Source: Paragordius varius (lineage: Eukaryota > Nematomorpha). Taken from it: a stretch of DNA of 64,000 nucleotides. The notes under the pieces are model-generated. The model saw only the letters and a program-made list of their open reading frames with translations, ran no database searches and had not been told where the DNA came from. The position numbers were made by a program, and so were the translations under genes. This document shows, piece after piece, positions 1 through 17,400 of the stretch; position 1 is the first letter of the stretch, and the number at the start of each line of letters is the position of its first letter. The DNA is taken from contig OZ176055.1 in NCBI GenBank assembly GCA_964247055.1, positions 9,362,001 through 9,426,000 on the forward strand. Reading direction: 5' to 3'.

Positions 1-349
1 AAAAATTTAATTGATTAAAAGATATATTAATATGTTTTATGTTTTGGAATTGACATTAGTCCATATGTTATAAACGCAATAAACACTGTATAAATTTAGA
101 TTAGACACATATCTTTTATAAGAAAATCCTTACGTTTCCTGTTTTTTATATAACTCATATATATAAGAATACATGGAATATAAAGTTTACTGTATTGCAA
201 ATTCATCTATCCTCTAAAAAAATTTTCTAACTCAACACTAAGTTTTTTTAAAAAACTTAATTCCAACTCAACACTAAGTTTTTTTTAAAAAAAGGTCAAT
301 TTTTACTGTAAATTTTTAATATGTTTTTAATTTTACTGTAAATTTTTGA

Positions 350-5484
<5,135 letters not shown>

Positions 5485-5648
5485 AATATGTATATAATAA
5501 TATGATGTAAATAATACAATTATATGATACTTTAGTTTGATTTACAATGATGAATAATTCGTTCGTTTAAACAGCTGTAACTTTTAAATCTATTTGAACT
5601 TATTTTTTTCCCCACCTTCTTCTTCTTCTAATACACATTTTCCTCCCG

Positions 5649-8600
5649 TTGGGGAGGTTGCGGAAAGGAATGCCATCCTCGCGCAAAAAATTTGGTGAAA
5701 AATCGAAATTCCGGATAGCGACTTGGAATGTTAATACACTGACAGCGAGATCAGAAGAAATAGCCTCTAGACTTTATGAAAGAAAAGTGGATATATGTTC
5801 TATTCAGGAAATCAAATGGAAAGGGCAAGGTACCAAAACTGTTGGAAATTTTCATTTAATTTGGTGTGGTAACTCAGACAAAAGAAAAAAGGCGGGAGTC
5901 GCCATTTTTATCGCGCAACGTTTAAAATCTAATATTATTTCAATTCATTATATTAACGAGCGTATTATGTTCGTAAAAATAAAAATCAATAATTATATCT
6001 ACAATATATTCTCATTATACGCACCGGTCTCTGGTACAATCTCTGAAGTATCCGATGCGTTTTGGTCGACTCTATATCAAATTTCAAATGGAATCCCTGA
6101 AAATGAAAAATTAATTCTTTCTGGAGACCTTAATGGTCATATCGGCAATTTGCCTATCCCAAATGTACACGGAGGATTCAATCTTAATTCCCTAAATGAA
6201 AATGGTAAATGTATTCTTGACTTTGCAACAAATAACAATTTAACAATAATTAATACCTTCTTTAAAAAGGACACATCTAAATATTCCACTTATGTTTTAG
6301 GCAAATCAAGCACGGCTATCGATTTGATTATGTCAAGCTATTCTTTAAAAAACACTTTTACAAATATTAGAACAATCCCCGATCTGCAATTGCAACACAA
6401 GTTGGTAATCGCAGATCTTAATATTACCTTATCACATCACCCAGTTAACACAGTATCAAAACTACGTTACAACAAACTAAAACATCCATCTACCGTGGAA
6501 GCCTATAAAAAGCTGGTATCAGATAAGGTCTCTAATTCAGACTCTATTAACTGGAGCACCTTCAGACAATTATGTGTTGATTCATTGGAAAAGGTAGCAG
6601 GACGCTGTAAAAAGGTAAATAACATCAAGTTCAAATGGTGGTGGGACGTTGCTATTAAAGATTGTATTAGATTGAAAAAGTTAGCTTTTAAGAAATGGAA
6701 AGCCGAAAAAACAGTTGAATCCAAATTAGAATATTCCATTGAAAAGAAAAAATGTAGGAAAACAATAAGGGAAATGATGAGCAAAAAGGGCCATGAAGAG
6801 GGCTTGAAAATGGATGCCCAGGTTAAATCACAATCCATATACAAATCAATAAAAGATTCATCTTCTACTCTATCAAAACAAGCAATCAAACTACCCGATA
6901 ACTCTATAAGCTATGATCCTATCATAATAAAACAAACCTGGAGGAACCATTTCTACAAAATATTCAACAGTAATGATAGTAATGCTTTTATACCATGTTC
7001 TACCCCTGTATTAAGTTGTGCTGAACAGTTTACGGAAATTGATATTGAAAAAGGAATTCGTTACATGAAAAGGTATAAAGCCTCCGGTCCCTCTGAATTT
7101 ACTGTAGAAATGATCAGCGCCTTGGATTCAAAACTAAGCACACCGATACTGTGTAATATATTTAATAGTATAATTAACGATAATATAACTCCAAACGAAT
7201 GGAACAATAGCTTAATAATACCCCTATATAAGGGCAAAGGGGACAGACTTAACCCTGACTCCTATCGCCCAATAAAATTACTCGAACATGGTATGAAACT
7301 TTTTGAACTTATTCTATTAAATAAGCTAAAAGATAGGATAGATATAAATGAAATGCAGTGTGGTTTCTTACCCAACAAAGGAACCACAGACGCCATTTTC
7401 ATCTTAAGACAACTTCAACAAGCACACCTTCGTAGCCCTTTATTTTATGCCTTTATCGACCTCGAAAAGGCATTTGATTCGGTACCCCGAACTCTAATCC
7501 CATGGGCCCTACGAAACAAAGGCATTGACGAATGGATGGTTAAATCAATAATGGCATTATATACCGAGTGCAAAGCTCAGGTGGCGACAAGCGTAGGGCA
7601 CTCCGACTCACTCTCAATTAACTCCGGGCTGCATCAAGGCTCGCTCTTAAGCCCGTTCTTGTTCATAACTATTATGGATGAAATCTCTAAACCCTTAGAG
7701 CAAGGCTTACCATACAACATCCTTTACGCCGACGACTTGGTATTAATGGCAGACAGTGAAGTTCAATTAAAGACAAATCTTGCGAGGTGGAAAGAACGGC
7801 TTGAGATGTTTGGACTTAAGGTAAATGTATACCATTTACAGTTCAAGTTCACCCTTAAACAATTCAAATTCACCCTCGAACAATTCAAATTCACCCTTGA
7901 ACAATTCAAATTCACCCTCGAACAATTCAAATTCACCCTCAAATAAATAACATGTTTTTTAAGATTAAAAATTACCTATATTTTAATATATTTTTAAAAA
8001 ATAAAATTTTGTTTTAAATTAAAATAATACTGAAAAAAATAATTTATTATGCCATAAAGGTATATTTTATATTAATAATGAATTATATTAGTTCGAAAAC
8101 ACATAATTTATTTTTAGGGTGAATTTGAATTGTTCGAGGGTGAATTTGAATTGTTCAAGGGTGAATTTGAATTGTTCAAGGGTGAATTTGAATTGTTTAA
8201 GGGTGAATTTGAACTGTAAATGGTATATCAAAAACAAAATTAATGAACGATAATAATAAATACACTCCCATTAAATGGCCCTGCTCAATATGTAATAAAG
8301 AAGTCAAAACCAACGCAATCCAATGCCTCAAATGTAAAAAATGGGTCCACAAAAAATGCTCTCAGTTGAAATCGCTAAAATTACATCACGATTTTATATG
8401 CAGCAATTGCACCACGCCCAACCCAACTAAGCCTCCACAAAGTGTACGTAATGAAGAACCTTTTGAAACAGTACAAAGTTTCACATATTTGGGTGACATT
8501 ATAAGCGCTGGTGGGGGCCTTGAACCAACCATCAATAACCGTATAAAAAACGCCTGGTCAAAATACCACCAACTCAAAAGTATAATAAACAATAAATACA

Positions 8601-9076
8601 TCTCATTCAAATCCAAATCGACTATGTACACCACCACCATACGACCCGTTCTAATTTACGCAACCGAAGCTATGGCTTTAACCAAAACAAATTCACTAAA
8701 GTTACAACAAGCGGAAAGGAGAATTCTAAAAACTATACTTTATGCTACAAACCCAAACCTCTATAATTACAATAATAAATTTGATCCATATACTGTCCTA
8801 CAAATGACTCCGCTTATCGACTGTTTGCGCACAAATCGTCTGAGATTTGCGGGACATGTTCACCGACGCCCACATGAAAGTTGGCTATATCGTATGGTCA
8901 ATTTTTCTACAAGTTTGCGAAATCGTAAAGGACGTCCATTACAAAGTTGGCTTTCTATTGTGGAAAACGATCTGGCTATTTTAAACCTGAAAATGGATGA
9001 TGCACAGGACCGATGCTCTTGGCGTAAATCTATCCGAAGGGTTACCTCCTTGTTGGGAGAAAAAACCCTTGGTTGA
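5649..9076 (+). CDS. LINE ORF: AP-type endonuclease + reverse transcriptase + zinc finger, interrupted at 7828 by a MITE
   Basis: Open from 5649; the first ATG is 5670. Endonuclease: RIATWNVNTL near residue 20, SIQEIKWKGQG near 55, LSGDLNGHIG near 160. Reverse transcriptase: LIIPLYKGKGDRLNPDSYRP near 525, AFIDLEKAFDSVPR near 600, GLHQGSLLSPFLF near 660 and the catalytic YADDLV near 695. The MITE enters after GLKVN. Downstream of it the frame resumes with SKTKLMND and then a cysteine/histidine finger (PCSICNKEV, CLKCKKWVHKKCS, FICSNC), followed by the usual C-terminal domain (FTYLGDIISAGGG, RPVLIYATEA, RLRFAGHVHRR). Taking out the MITE plus one TA leaves an uninterrupted frame (GTA AAT GTA TCA AAA), so the LINE copy was open when hit. 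The insert now adds a short repeat peptide and a stop. Confidence 0.87.
7830..8225. mobile_element. Family-A MITE (type copy), TA target duplication, nested in the LINE
   Basis: The 396-bp element has ends TACCATTTACAG and CTGTAAATGGTA, flanked by TA at 7828-7829 and 8226-8227. The ends are fixed by the host ORF, which becomes continuous when the element and one TA are removed. Each terminal inverted repeat is an array of about 5 (left) and 4 (right) copies of a 21-nt unit built on ATTCAAATTCACCCT. A unique AT-rich core of about 190 bp lies between them. Similar copies sit across the window (16792, 19585, 20040, 31914, 40813, 47268, 54230 and others). Confidence 0.92.
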
Positions 9077-11560
9077 TGATATAATAAATCTCTAAACTAC
9101 GGATATTATTTATGGCAATAGGGTATAAAAAAGTGACAATAAGTGTAGTTTTAATCTGTTGATCAGCTTAAGTTTTTATATTGGTTATATGTTAGCACAC
9201 ACCTTAAATTTTAAAATGTATAATTCCAAAATCACTGAAAAAAATTATTTTTGTAAACAGTTTCAGTGTGATATACGATGTATATTAATTTATTTTACTG
9301 ATAAATATGAGTAGCTATTGACAGTGCGATTTGAGCCTTGTTTAACTATGATTTATTTAGGCTCGTCGAACACTGAAGCCTGACAGGATTTCGATTCGTT
9401 CCGCTATTGTTTAAAGAAAATAAAAAATTGTGAACGCCAATAAATAGGGTATACACAATATTAATTTATGAAACGACACTTATTACTGAAAGTTCAAAAA
9501 CAAAAAAAATAATTTTCTGATTGAATATAATTTAACAAAATATTTTATTTAAAGCAGCTTCGCGCTTGACTGATTTGGTTTAAACTGTGTTTTGTGGGAT
9601 TAAAATATTTTTGTGAGAGACCAAATAAAAATTTGTATTCCAATCAATAACAGATATCCATTGTTCGCTGACCATAATTTTTCGTTCAACATTTAATTTC
9701 GTAGACCAGCTGACAATTCATTACTTTTTGGGGTAGTTTTATATCTTAAAGCGATTTAAAATAGTCCTCACTCAAACTTTTTACCGCTATTTTCTATAAA
9801 TTTTATTATATCGCTAATACAATAGGAATATATATATACATATATATCATTAAAAATGAAAATAATAATAATTCCAGCAAACACCAGGTATTTATTGATT
9901 TCAAGATCAGCTTTTTATTTCAAGAATTCTATGGTAAAAGTGGTTTTTGGCTTTTCTTGTAATAATTTTCGTAAAACATTTTTATTATTAAATTAACCAA
10001 AATATTATTACAAATAAAAAAATTTCGATAAAATATAGTACCTAAATAAGTAATAAAAGTAAATTGGAAACAGAGTATATTTCCATCAATTTTAAGATAA
10101 ATACTAACAATTCCATGGTCAGACTACTTCCCTTCGATAGACAGGCACTAATCATATATTAAATACTTAAGCTGCTGGTACGGCTATTAGAGTGTTGGTG
10201 AATTTACTGAAATCAAAGTTATTATTAGTCTACACTTTTCTCTGCGCTTATATTATCTCTCCAAAAAATAAAAGAATTAATGTTTGTTAAATTGATAAAT
10301 GGTGTGTTCATGATACCAAAACTATTTTTAGAGAGAATTGCGCATTATATATTATTAAACTTATTAAAAATTAATCTGAAATGCGTATCTTATAAAAATA
10401 TAAATATTAATTTTCGACTTTTTTAGTAAAGTCTTGATCGAAAAAATATATAGACATTACTATTAAAGTCGAAAATTAAAATTTATATTTTGATAAGATA
10501 GCGTTTCAGCTTAATTTTTAATATTCTTATTTTTATATTTTTTGGGGGAATTCTAGTCTGTTAAAACTTTATTTCACAAAAATATATTAATAAAATATAT
10601 GACTGTCCAGATGTATACACCAAAATTAAAAATATTTGAACCCCTCTAAAGTTGGATATCTTAAATTTACGCAACGAGATTTTGCAAAAAAATTTTTTTA
10701 TAAGCTGGATCTGATATCAAAAATTATTGTTGAAAAAAAACGTATAATTTGTTGCAAACATTATTAACAAAGTACTGACTGACAAACCGTATGTTTGGAT
10801 GGTAAAAACGATGGAATATAAAATTAAATGATACCGATCATTATCGCCTCAGCATTTTGTATAGTTTGATTGTTTTCAGATATATAGTTTAATAAACGTT
10901 TACTTCACAAAAAACCTTCTTAAATTTGAAGACAATGGTTTCAATTAAAATTCCGTCTTTTTATATTAAAAAGTGTTTTATTGTTTTGTTAAAGTTTCCT
11001 TTATAAAAAATACGCCAAAATTTATCTAAATTAAATTTTCTAAGTATTCATTATTCGAAAAATATTTGAGGTCATAATTTCGCAGTGTCTAACAAATCGC
11101 TCCGATGGCCGCATTTTTAACTTTAAAAACCCGGCGGGGGCATTCGAATTAATAGGTTTTATAAATATTTTTTTTTGATATCGAACATATAATTGTAAAA
11201 AAATTCTAAGATAATTTTACCTCCTATTTATTCCAATTTTCACTAGTTCTTTATATAGTTCGGAAAGACTGATATAAATTTGATGAATACCAATTTTAGT
11301 AGGATTGTGTAAATATTTTTCGAATCATGGATTTGGGTTTTATTTGTTATTTTTCAAATCTACGGGCCGCATGTATTCTCTCAGAGATCTGGATATTTGA
11401 CGTTCCTGATCTAACATATATTGATTATTATAGCGCAACTTCTGCTTTTTTGCGTTTATTTTAAGAGAAATAGCTAAGTTTATCGGGACAAAATTTAAAC
11501 TTTTTGAGCATACATCTAAAAATTACATGGTACAAAAAAAGCTTTCGCTCTTTTAACGCT
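9077..11560. other. Intergenic stretch without recognised genes
   Basis: About 2.5 kb of AT-rich DNA with no convincing exon on either strand. A small foldback repeat lies at 10361-10523. Two slightly GC-richer islands (near 11098-11145 and 11360-11400) were read in all frames without a recognisable protein. Confidence 0.6.
10361..10523. repeat. Foldback (inverted) repeat
   Basis: The left arm contains AATCTGAAATGCGTATCTTA and AATTTTCGACTTT; the right arm contains AAAGTCGAAAATT, GATAAGATAGCG and TTTCAG. The arms are about 70 bp with several mismatches around a short loop near 10440. Probably a small foldback MITE of its own family. Confidence 0.65.
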
Positions 11561-11561
11561 T

Positions 11562-14118
11562 CAATTCGAATTGGAGTATCTAGAGACCTCAGACTAAATA
11601 TAAGTTGTTATTTTTAAATAACTACTGAAAGAAACGGCTTTAATTAAAAATTATGCTTCTATCCTAATAAAAAATTGTATATGAGCCAAAAAACAAAGTT
11701 TTGAAAAAAATATCGTTATCAAACTACTTCGACGACATTTTTATTTTACAACACTCTTGCAAGATATCGTGTTTATTTCTAAAAAAAGCTAATTAGAAAA
11801 TTAAATGACAATTAATAGTAATATAAACAGAAAAAGTGGTTTATTTTAGATTATCATTTCTTCAATTCAAATTGAGGTATCTAAATACCCAGGACTAAAT
11901 TCAAATTAGGAATTTGATAAAACTACTGGAGTAAACGGTCCCATTTTAAATTTATGCTTCTATCCTAAAAAAAATTATATAAATGTGCCACAATAACTAA
12001 ATAAAATTTTGTTTTGGAAAAAAAGTTCCATTTCAAACTGCTTCGACGCCATTTTTATTTTACAATATTTTTTCAAAAATCATCTTCATTTAATTTTAAG
12101 GGTAAAATTAAAGCTAATTTTTTATTTAAATCACATCTAACATTGACAAAAAAGAAAAAGCGGTTTATATTGTATTATTTTTCAATTTTACCATTTCACA
12201 CATGTCACGTTGACTAAATTTTTGCCTTTCGGTTTTAAATTATAATAAGTATTATCACGCGTTTTTGAATATAATTTTTTATATATTTCGGTTTATTAAT
12301 GTTATAAAAGTTAAAATTTTGCCATAAGCTTCGATTTTATTTATATTTTTTAAAGAATATTATTTTAAACAGGCCCGCGGTATTTAACTACCTCAATTTG
12401 AATCGAAGTGTTAACACTTGGATACAAAACACTCATTTTAGTCCTTCGGTTCAAATTGGGGTAGTTGGATACACCAGGCCTGTTTAAAATTAAATTCTTC
12501 AAAAAATATAGAAGGAATCGAAACCATGGCAAAATTTTGCACTTATCTAACATTAATAAACCGAAATATATAAAAAATTTTATTCATTAATACTTGATAT
12601 TACTTATTTTAAGCTAAAACCGAAAGGTAAAAATTTCGTCAACGTGACATATGTCAAATTGTAAAATTGAAAAATTATACAAACTAAACCGCTTTTTCTA
12701 TTTCTTTCAATGTTAGATGTAATTTATATAAAAAATTAGCTTTAGTTTTACCCTTAAAATTAAATAAAGACGATATTTTGCAAAAATTTTGTAAAATAAA
12801 AATGGCGTCGAATTAGTTAGAGATAGAGCTTTTTTTCAAAACAAAATTTTATCAAGATATTTTGGCATATTTATATAATATTTATCAGGACAGAAGCATA
12901 AATTTAAATTGGGACCGTTTCCTTCAGTAGTTTTTTAAAAATATTAATTTTAATTTAGTCTGGAGTATTTAGATACCCCAATTTGAATCGAAGTGTTAAA
13001 ATGAATGTGTTGTATTAACACTTGGATACAACACATTCATTTTAGTCTTTCGATTCAAGGGGTAGTTGGATACCCCAGGCCTGTTAAAAATTAAATAATT
13101 TAAAAATTATGGAAGGAATCGAAACCATGACAAAATTTTGCACTTATATAACATAAACCGAAAATAAAAAATTTTATTCAAAAATACTTGATATTACTTA
13201 TTTTAAACTAAAACCGATAGAAAATTTAGTCAACATGACATGTGTGGATTTGATAAATTTAAAAATAATACAAAATAAACCGTTTTTTTTGTTTATATCA
13301 ATGTTAGATGTGATTTAAATAAAAAAAAGCTTTTATTATACCTAGAAAATAAAATGAACACGATAATTTGCAAAAATTTTGCAAAATAAAAATGGCGGCC
13401 AAGTAGTTTGACATGGAACTTTTTTTTCAAAGCGAAATTTTCCAAATTGAATCGAAGTGTCAAGGTGTTAAACAGCTTTTAAATTATTGATTTGAAATCA
13501 GTTGTTTCTTTATATTGGAATAAATTGTAATTTATATTATAAATTAACACTTGGATACAACACATTCATTTTAGTCCTTCAAACTGGGGTAGTTGGATAC
13601 CCAAGGCCTGTTAAAAATTAAATAATTTAAAAATTATTGAAGGAATCGAAAACATGACAAAATTTTGCACTTAGATAACATTGATAAACCGAAATATATA
13701 AAAAATTTTATTCAAAAATACTTAATATTACTTATTTTAAGCTAAAACCGAAAGGTAAAAATTTAGTCAACGTGACATATGTGCAATGGCAAAATTGAAA
13801 AATACTACAAAATAAACCGCTTTTTCTATTTCTATCAGTGTTAGATGTAATTAATTAAATAATTAGCATTAATTTTACCCTTAAAATCCGATCTTTTGTA
13901 AAAACTATGTAAAACAAAAATGGTGTCGAAGTAGTTTGACATGAAAAATTTTTTCAAAATAAAATATTATTTAGATATTTTGGCATATTATATAATTTTT
14001 ATTAGGATAAAAGCATAAATTTGAATTGGAACCGTTTCCTTCAGTAGTTTTTCTAAAATCTTAACTTAAATTTAGTCTGGGGTATTTAGATAACCCAATT
14101 TGAATCAAAGTGTTAAAA
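11562..14118. mobile_element. Cluster of at least four family-D MITEs sharing TTAA junctions
   Basis: Several copies of a roughly 580-bp element with ends TTAACACTTGGATAC and GAATCGAAGTGTTAA lie side by side. One is inverted (about 11562-12413), followed head-to-head by a forward copy (12410-12998), a truncated forward copy (13015-13460) and another (13545-14118). At 12409-12422 two copies meet as AAGTGTTAACACTT, sharing one TTAA. Shared inner landmarks are GCAAAATTTTGCACTTA, TCAACGTGACAT, AAATGGCGTCGAAGTAGTTT and AACCGTTTCCTTCAGTAG. No transposase is present. The TTAA flank recalls piggyBac-type insertion. Confidence 0.78.
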
Positions 14119-14438
14119 TAAAAATTTCTTCCTTTCCACCATATATTTTTTTAAAATTATACGTTCTGAGACAACCTAAATATGTGCATAAAAAGCAGAA
14201 GCATTTATTAAAATTTAACCGCCTATTATCGGCTTTTTTGAGAATTTAAGGGTTGCACATTTCGAAAGAAATCAAAACCTTAGGAACTTATACAAAATGT
14301 TAAAAAAACTAAACTAGGGCATGGCACCACTATTTTTTATAAACTAAAAACTTATAGTAAAATATTTTAAAGTATATGATCAATTCATAATTTATTTTTT
14401 TTTTGAAATATGTCACCCTTTTCACGCTTTGATGTGAA

Positions 14439-17400
14439 ATGAAAATATTTAAATTTTTGATTTTTAGCTTATTATTTTTGACAACAAAACAGTATTCATG
14501 GACCCTTTCAAACAATGAAACAAGTATTATTTATTAAAATTAAGATTTTACAAATATAAATTGTCCAACAAGTGTTTATTCAGAACTGTTTAAGACAAAA
14601 TTAATCAAAAATCCGTTTTCTGACAATAATTCTTTGCTTAGGGTTATCAATGGTTCTTGGACATACTCAACTGCAATCGGTTTTTTATTTAATATATATT
14701 AAAGATACTCAAAATTATAGTCAAATTTATTTAATACTCGAAAATGTTGATCTTAAAGCCACTGTTTACATTAACAATGTTGAAACAAATCAATTAAATA
14801 ATGCGTTTCGGGAATATTACATTGACGTTAAAGAAGTTTCCATATATATTTTATAACCTAAAGTACTCACCAAATTTAAACATAAAAGTTGTTTTTGAAA
14901 ATCCTGTTAGTTATGCCAAAAGCCTTAATAAATTGTATGAGAATCCCATTTTACCGACATGTCCCCCCAAAATTCAAAATGGAGAATGTCACATTAATTT
15001 AATTCGAAAACCGCAATGTAGTTTTAGCTGGGATTGGGGGCCTGCTATTCCAGATATTAGCCTTGGGTTTATTTTTACTTTTTTTGCATAAATAGGGTAG
15101 TACTGTGTAGTATAACAACTAGTTTGTTTTATAGTCATGTATGATTTATTTCATTAAAAATTATTTTTTTTGCGTTAAATGGGTATAAATATTTGTTAAA
15201 GAATGGAAAAAACAAGAGCGCTATGGTATTAACAATATCATATTCATCAAAAATTAGAATTACCATAGATCTCTTGATTTTGCATTCTTTACCAAATATT
15301 TATACCCATTTAATGAAAAAAAATAAATTTTTGATAAAATTAAGGCATGACTGTAATAAAATAAATTATTTTTTAAAAATCATGAGAAAATTTTTATCAA
15401 TTGGAATTATTTTTAATCTTAAGCATACATTTATATTAACGTATGGGATAAAATCAAGTTTGGCCACAATTAAATAAAATGTTGTAAAAATATAGCAAAA
15501 AAATTTATTTATTTGCAACTAATTTGCTATTTTTATTCATATTCGCAAGGAACGCAAATGTTGTTCATTTTGAGAGAATTTTCCTACGTTATATCAATGT
15601 GTTTACTGCACGCAATAAAAAAGGTATATTTTTGCTCAATAATTTGCACCTGTATAAATAAATATATTTTTTTTATTCGTCACAAAAATATCTAACAAAT
15701 TATACGTAAATTTGTAAAATTTAATAAGAATTTATCCAATAAAGTTATAATGATTTAGTTAAATATGAAAAATTAAACAATCATTGCGGCGAAATATTAT
15801 TTTATCATACTTTTTGATTATAAAAGTATATTTTTTATGTATTATGAATGTTAAAATTTTAATTATTAGGCTTAAACCTTAAACTAGTATGATACTAATA
15901 CCCTTTTTAGCAAAAAAACCCAAATTTTATATAACTTACTTTTGAAAGTAATTTATTGTTTTGGGTTAAAATATCAAGAATAAAGATATACATTCGTAAC
16001 ATTCAATTTTATAAATCTCAGTCGCAATCATAAAAGTTATAAACTATAAATTTAGGCCTAAATATGTTTTTTTTACATTATAAAATTAATCTTTAGATTA
16101 GTTAACTATTAAATTTTCGATTTCTTTCGCTTTTTAGACAACAATACATGGGATGTAACATTTAAAGTCATATTTTTTGCCCCAAATTCATCGGAACCAT
16201 CTGAACAACCAATTGAAATTGGAATAGAATGGCTCAATGATACTATTGATAAATCATTTTCCAAAAATTATAGTTGCGTTTTATCTCAAGATTTGTTGGA
16301 TAATTATGTAGCCTGTATAATAACCTTGGAGAATATAAAAGTTTATTTTACATTTTTTTATATGTAATTTATTTTTTTCCCCAACAATTAATATAAAAAC
16401 CGAAAAAATTTAAAAGAAAAAAATCCACAACACAAAAGCCGTCAAATATATAAGAATTGTTCTAAATTTTTAATTTTGTGGGTTATTGATTTTTAATATT
16501 TGCGCATTTTATTATTTAAATTTGAAAAATAAGTAAAAATTAGTGTCAATAATGCAATCATATGATTTTTTGTTCATTAAATTAAAAATAATTGTATTTT
16601 AGCAAAAAACAATTCAGGATATAAATTTTATATATTTTAAATTAATGTCTATAGTAGTATCCAAATGTAACATATATAAAATAATTTTTGTATATTAACA
16701 GGTGTTAAATTAATTTATTTATTTTTAAAGTGAGAAAAAACACTTGAAATGTATCTTTCCATAAAAAAATTATATATATATATTATATATATCATTTACA
16801 ATTCAAATTCACCCTCAATTAAAATTTATGTTTTTTAATATTAAAAATTGCCTCTATATTTATATATTTTTAAATATATAAATTTTGATTCAAATTAAAA
16901 TAAAAATGAACTATGGCATAAAGATATATTTCTCATTAATAATGAGATATATTAGTTCGAAAACACTCAATTTATTTTTAGGGTGAATTTGAATTGTTCA
17001 AGGATGAATTTGAACTGTAAATGGTATGTAAAATCGATAAATGAATCTATTTTTCAGAATGTAAAACTTTGGTGGCCTAATGGTTTTGGAAATCAAACAT
17101 TGTATGACATTGTAATTAAACATCATGAGAATTATATAACTCCACCACAAAGCATGAAAAAACGGATAGGTTTTCGAACTGTGCAATTAATACAAGACCC
17201 TTTACACAATGATAAAGGTTAATAAGTAAAATACAGTAAAATATGGAATTATACGGACAAAACGTGAAAATATTACGACAAATATTTTTTTGCAAAAAGA
17301 TAGCCATACTTTTATAATTTTGATTTTTTTATATATAACTCATTGTTTTAAAACTACAAAGTATAATATAAAAATGTTAATTGGTAGCACAATCAATTAT

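Larger units (their letters stand above)
5600..9100 (+). mobile_element. Non-LTR retrotransposon (LINE, RTE/CR1-like single-ORF type) split by a MITE
   Basis: The element lies about 120 bp downstream of the MCM6 stop and holds one long ORF with endonuclease, reverse transcriptase and a C-terminal region. It is complete in sense except for the MITE at 7830-8225. The 5' boundary is vague, near 5600 (a pyrimidine-rich stretch). The 3' boundary is not clear and probably lies within 100 bases of the stop at 9076, where ATAATAAA-like sequence occurs. Flanking target duplications were not recognised. The general body plan (APE endonuclease, RT, embedded C4HC3-like finger) is known from many invertebrate LINEs. 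Confidence 0.85.

Noticed and set aside
7840-7945. CRISPR-like array of 21-nt repeats
   Set aside because: The units are contiguous, without spacers, inverted at the two ends of a transposable element, and in a eukaryotic genome.
14836-14863. Apparent frame shift breaking the MANBA gene (pseudogene)
   Set aside because: A 28-nt GT-AG intron restores the frame at a non-conserved spot. The same solution works for 20 other breaks in six genes, and all genes then sum to whole codons.
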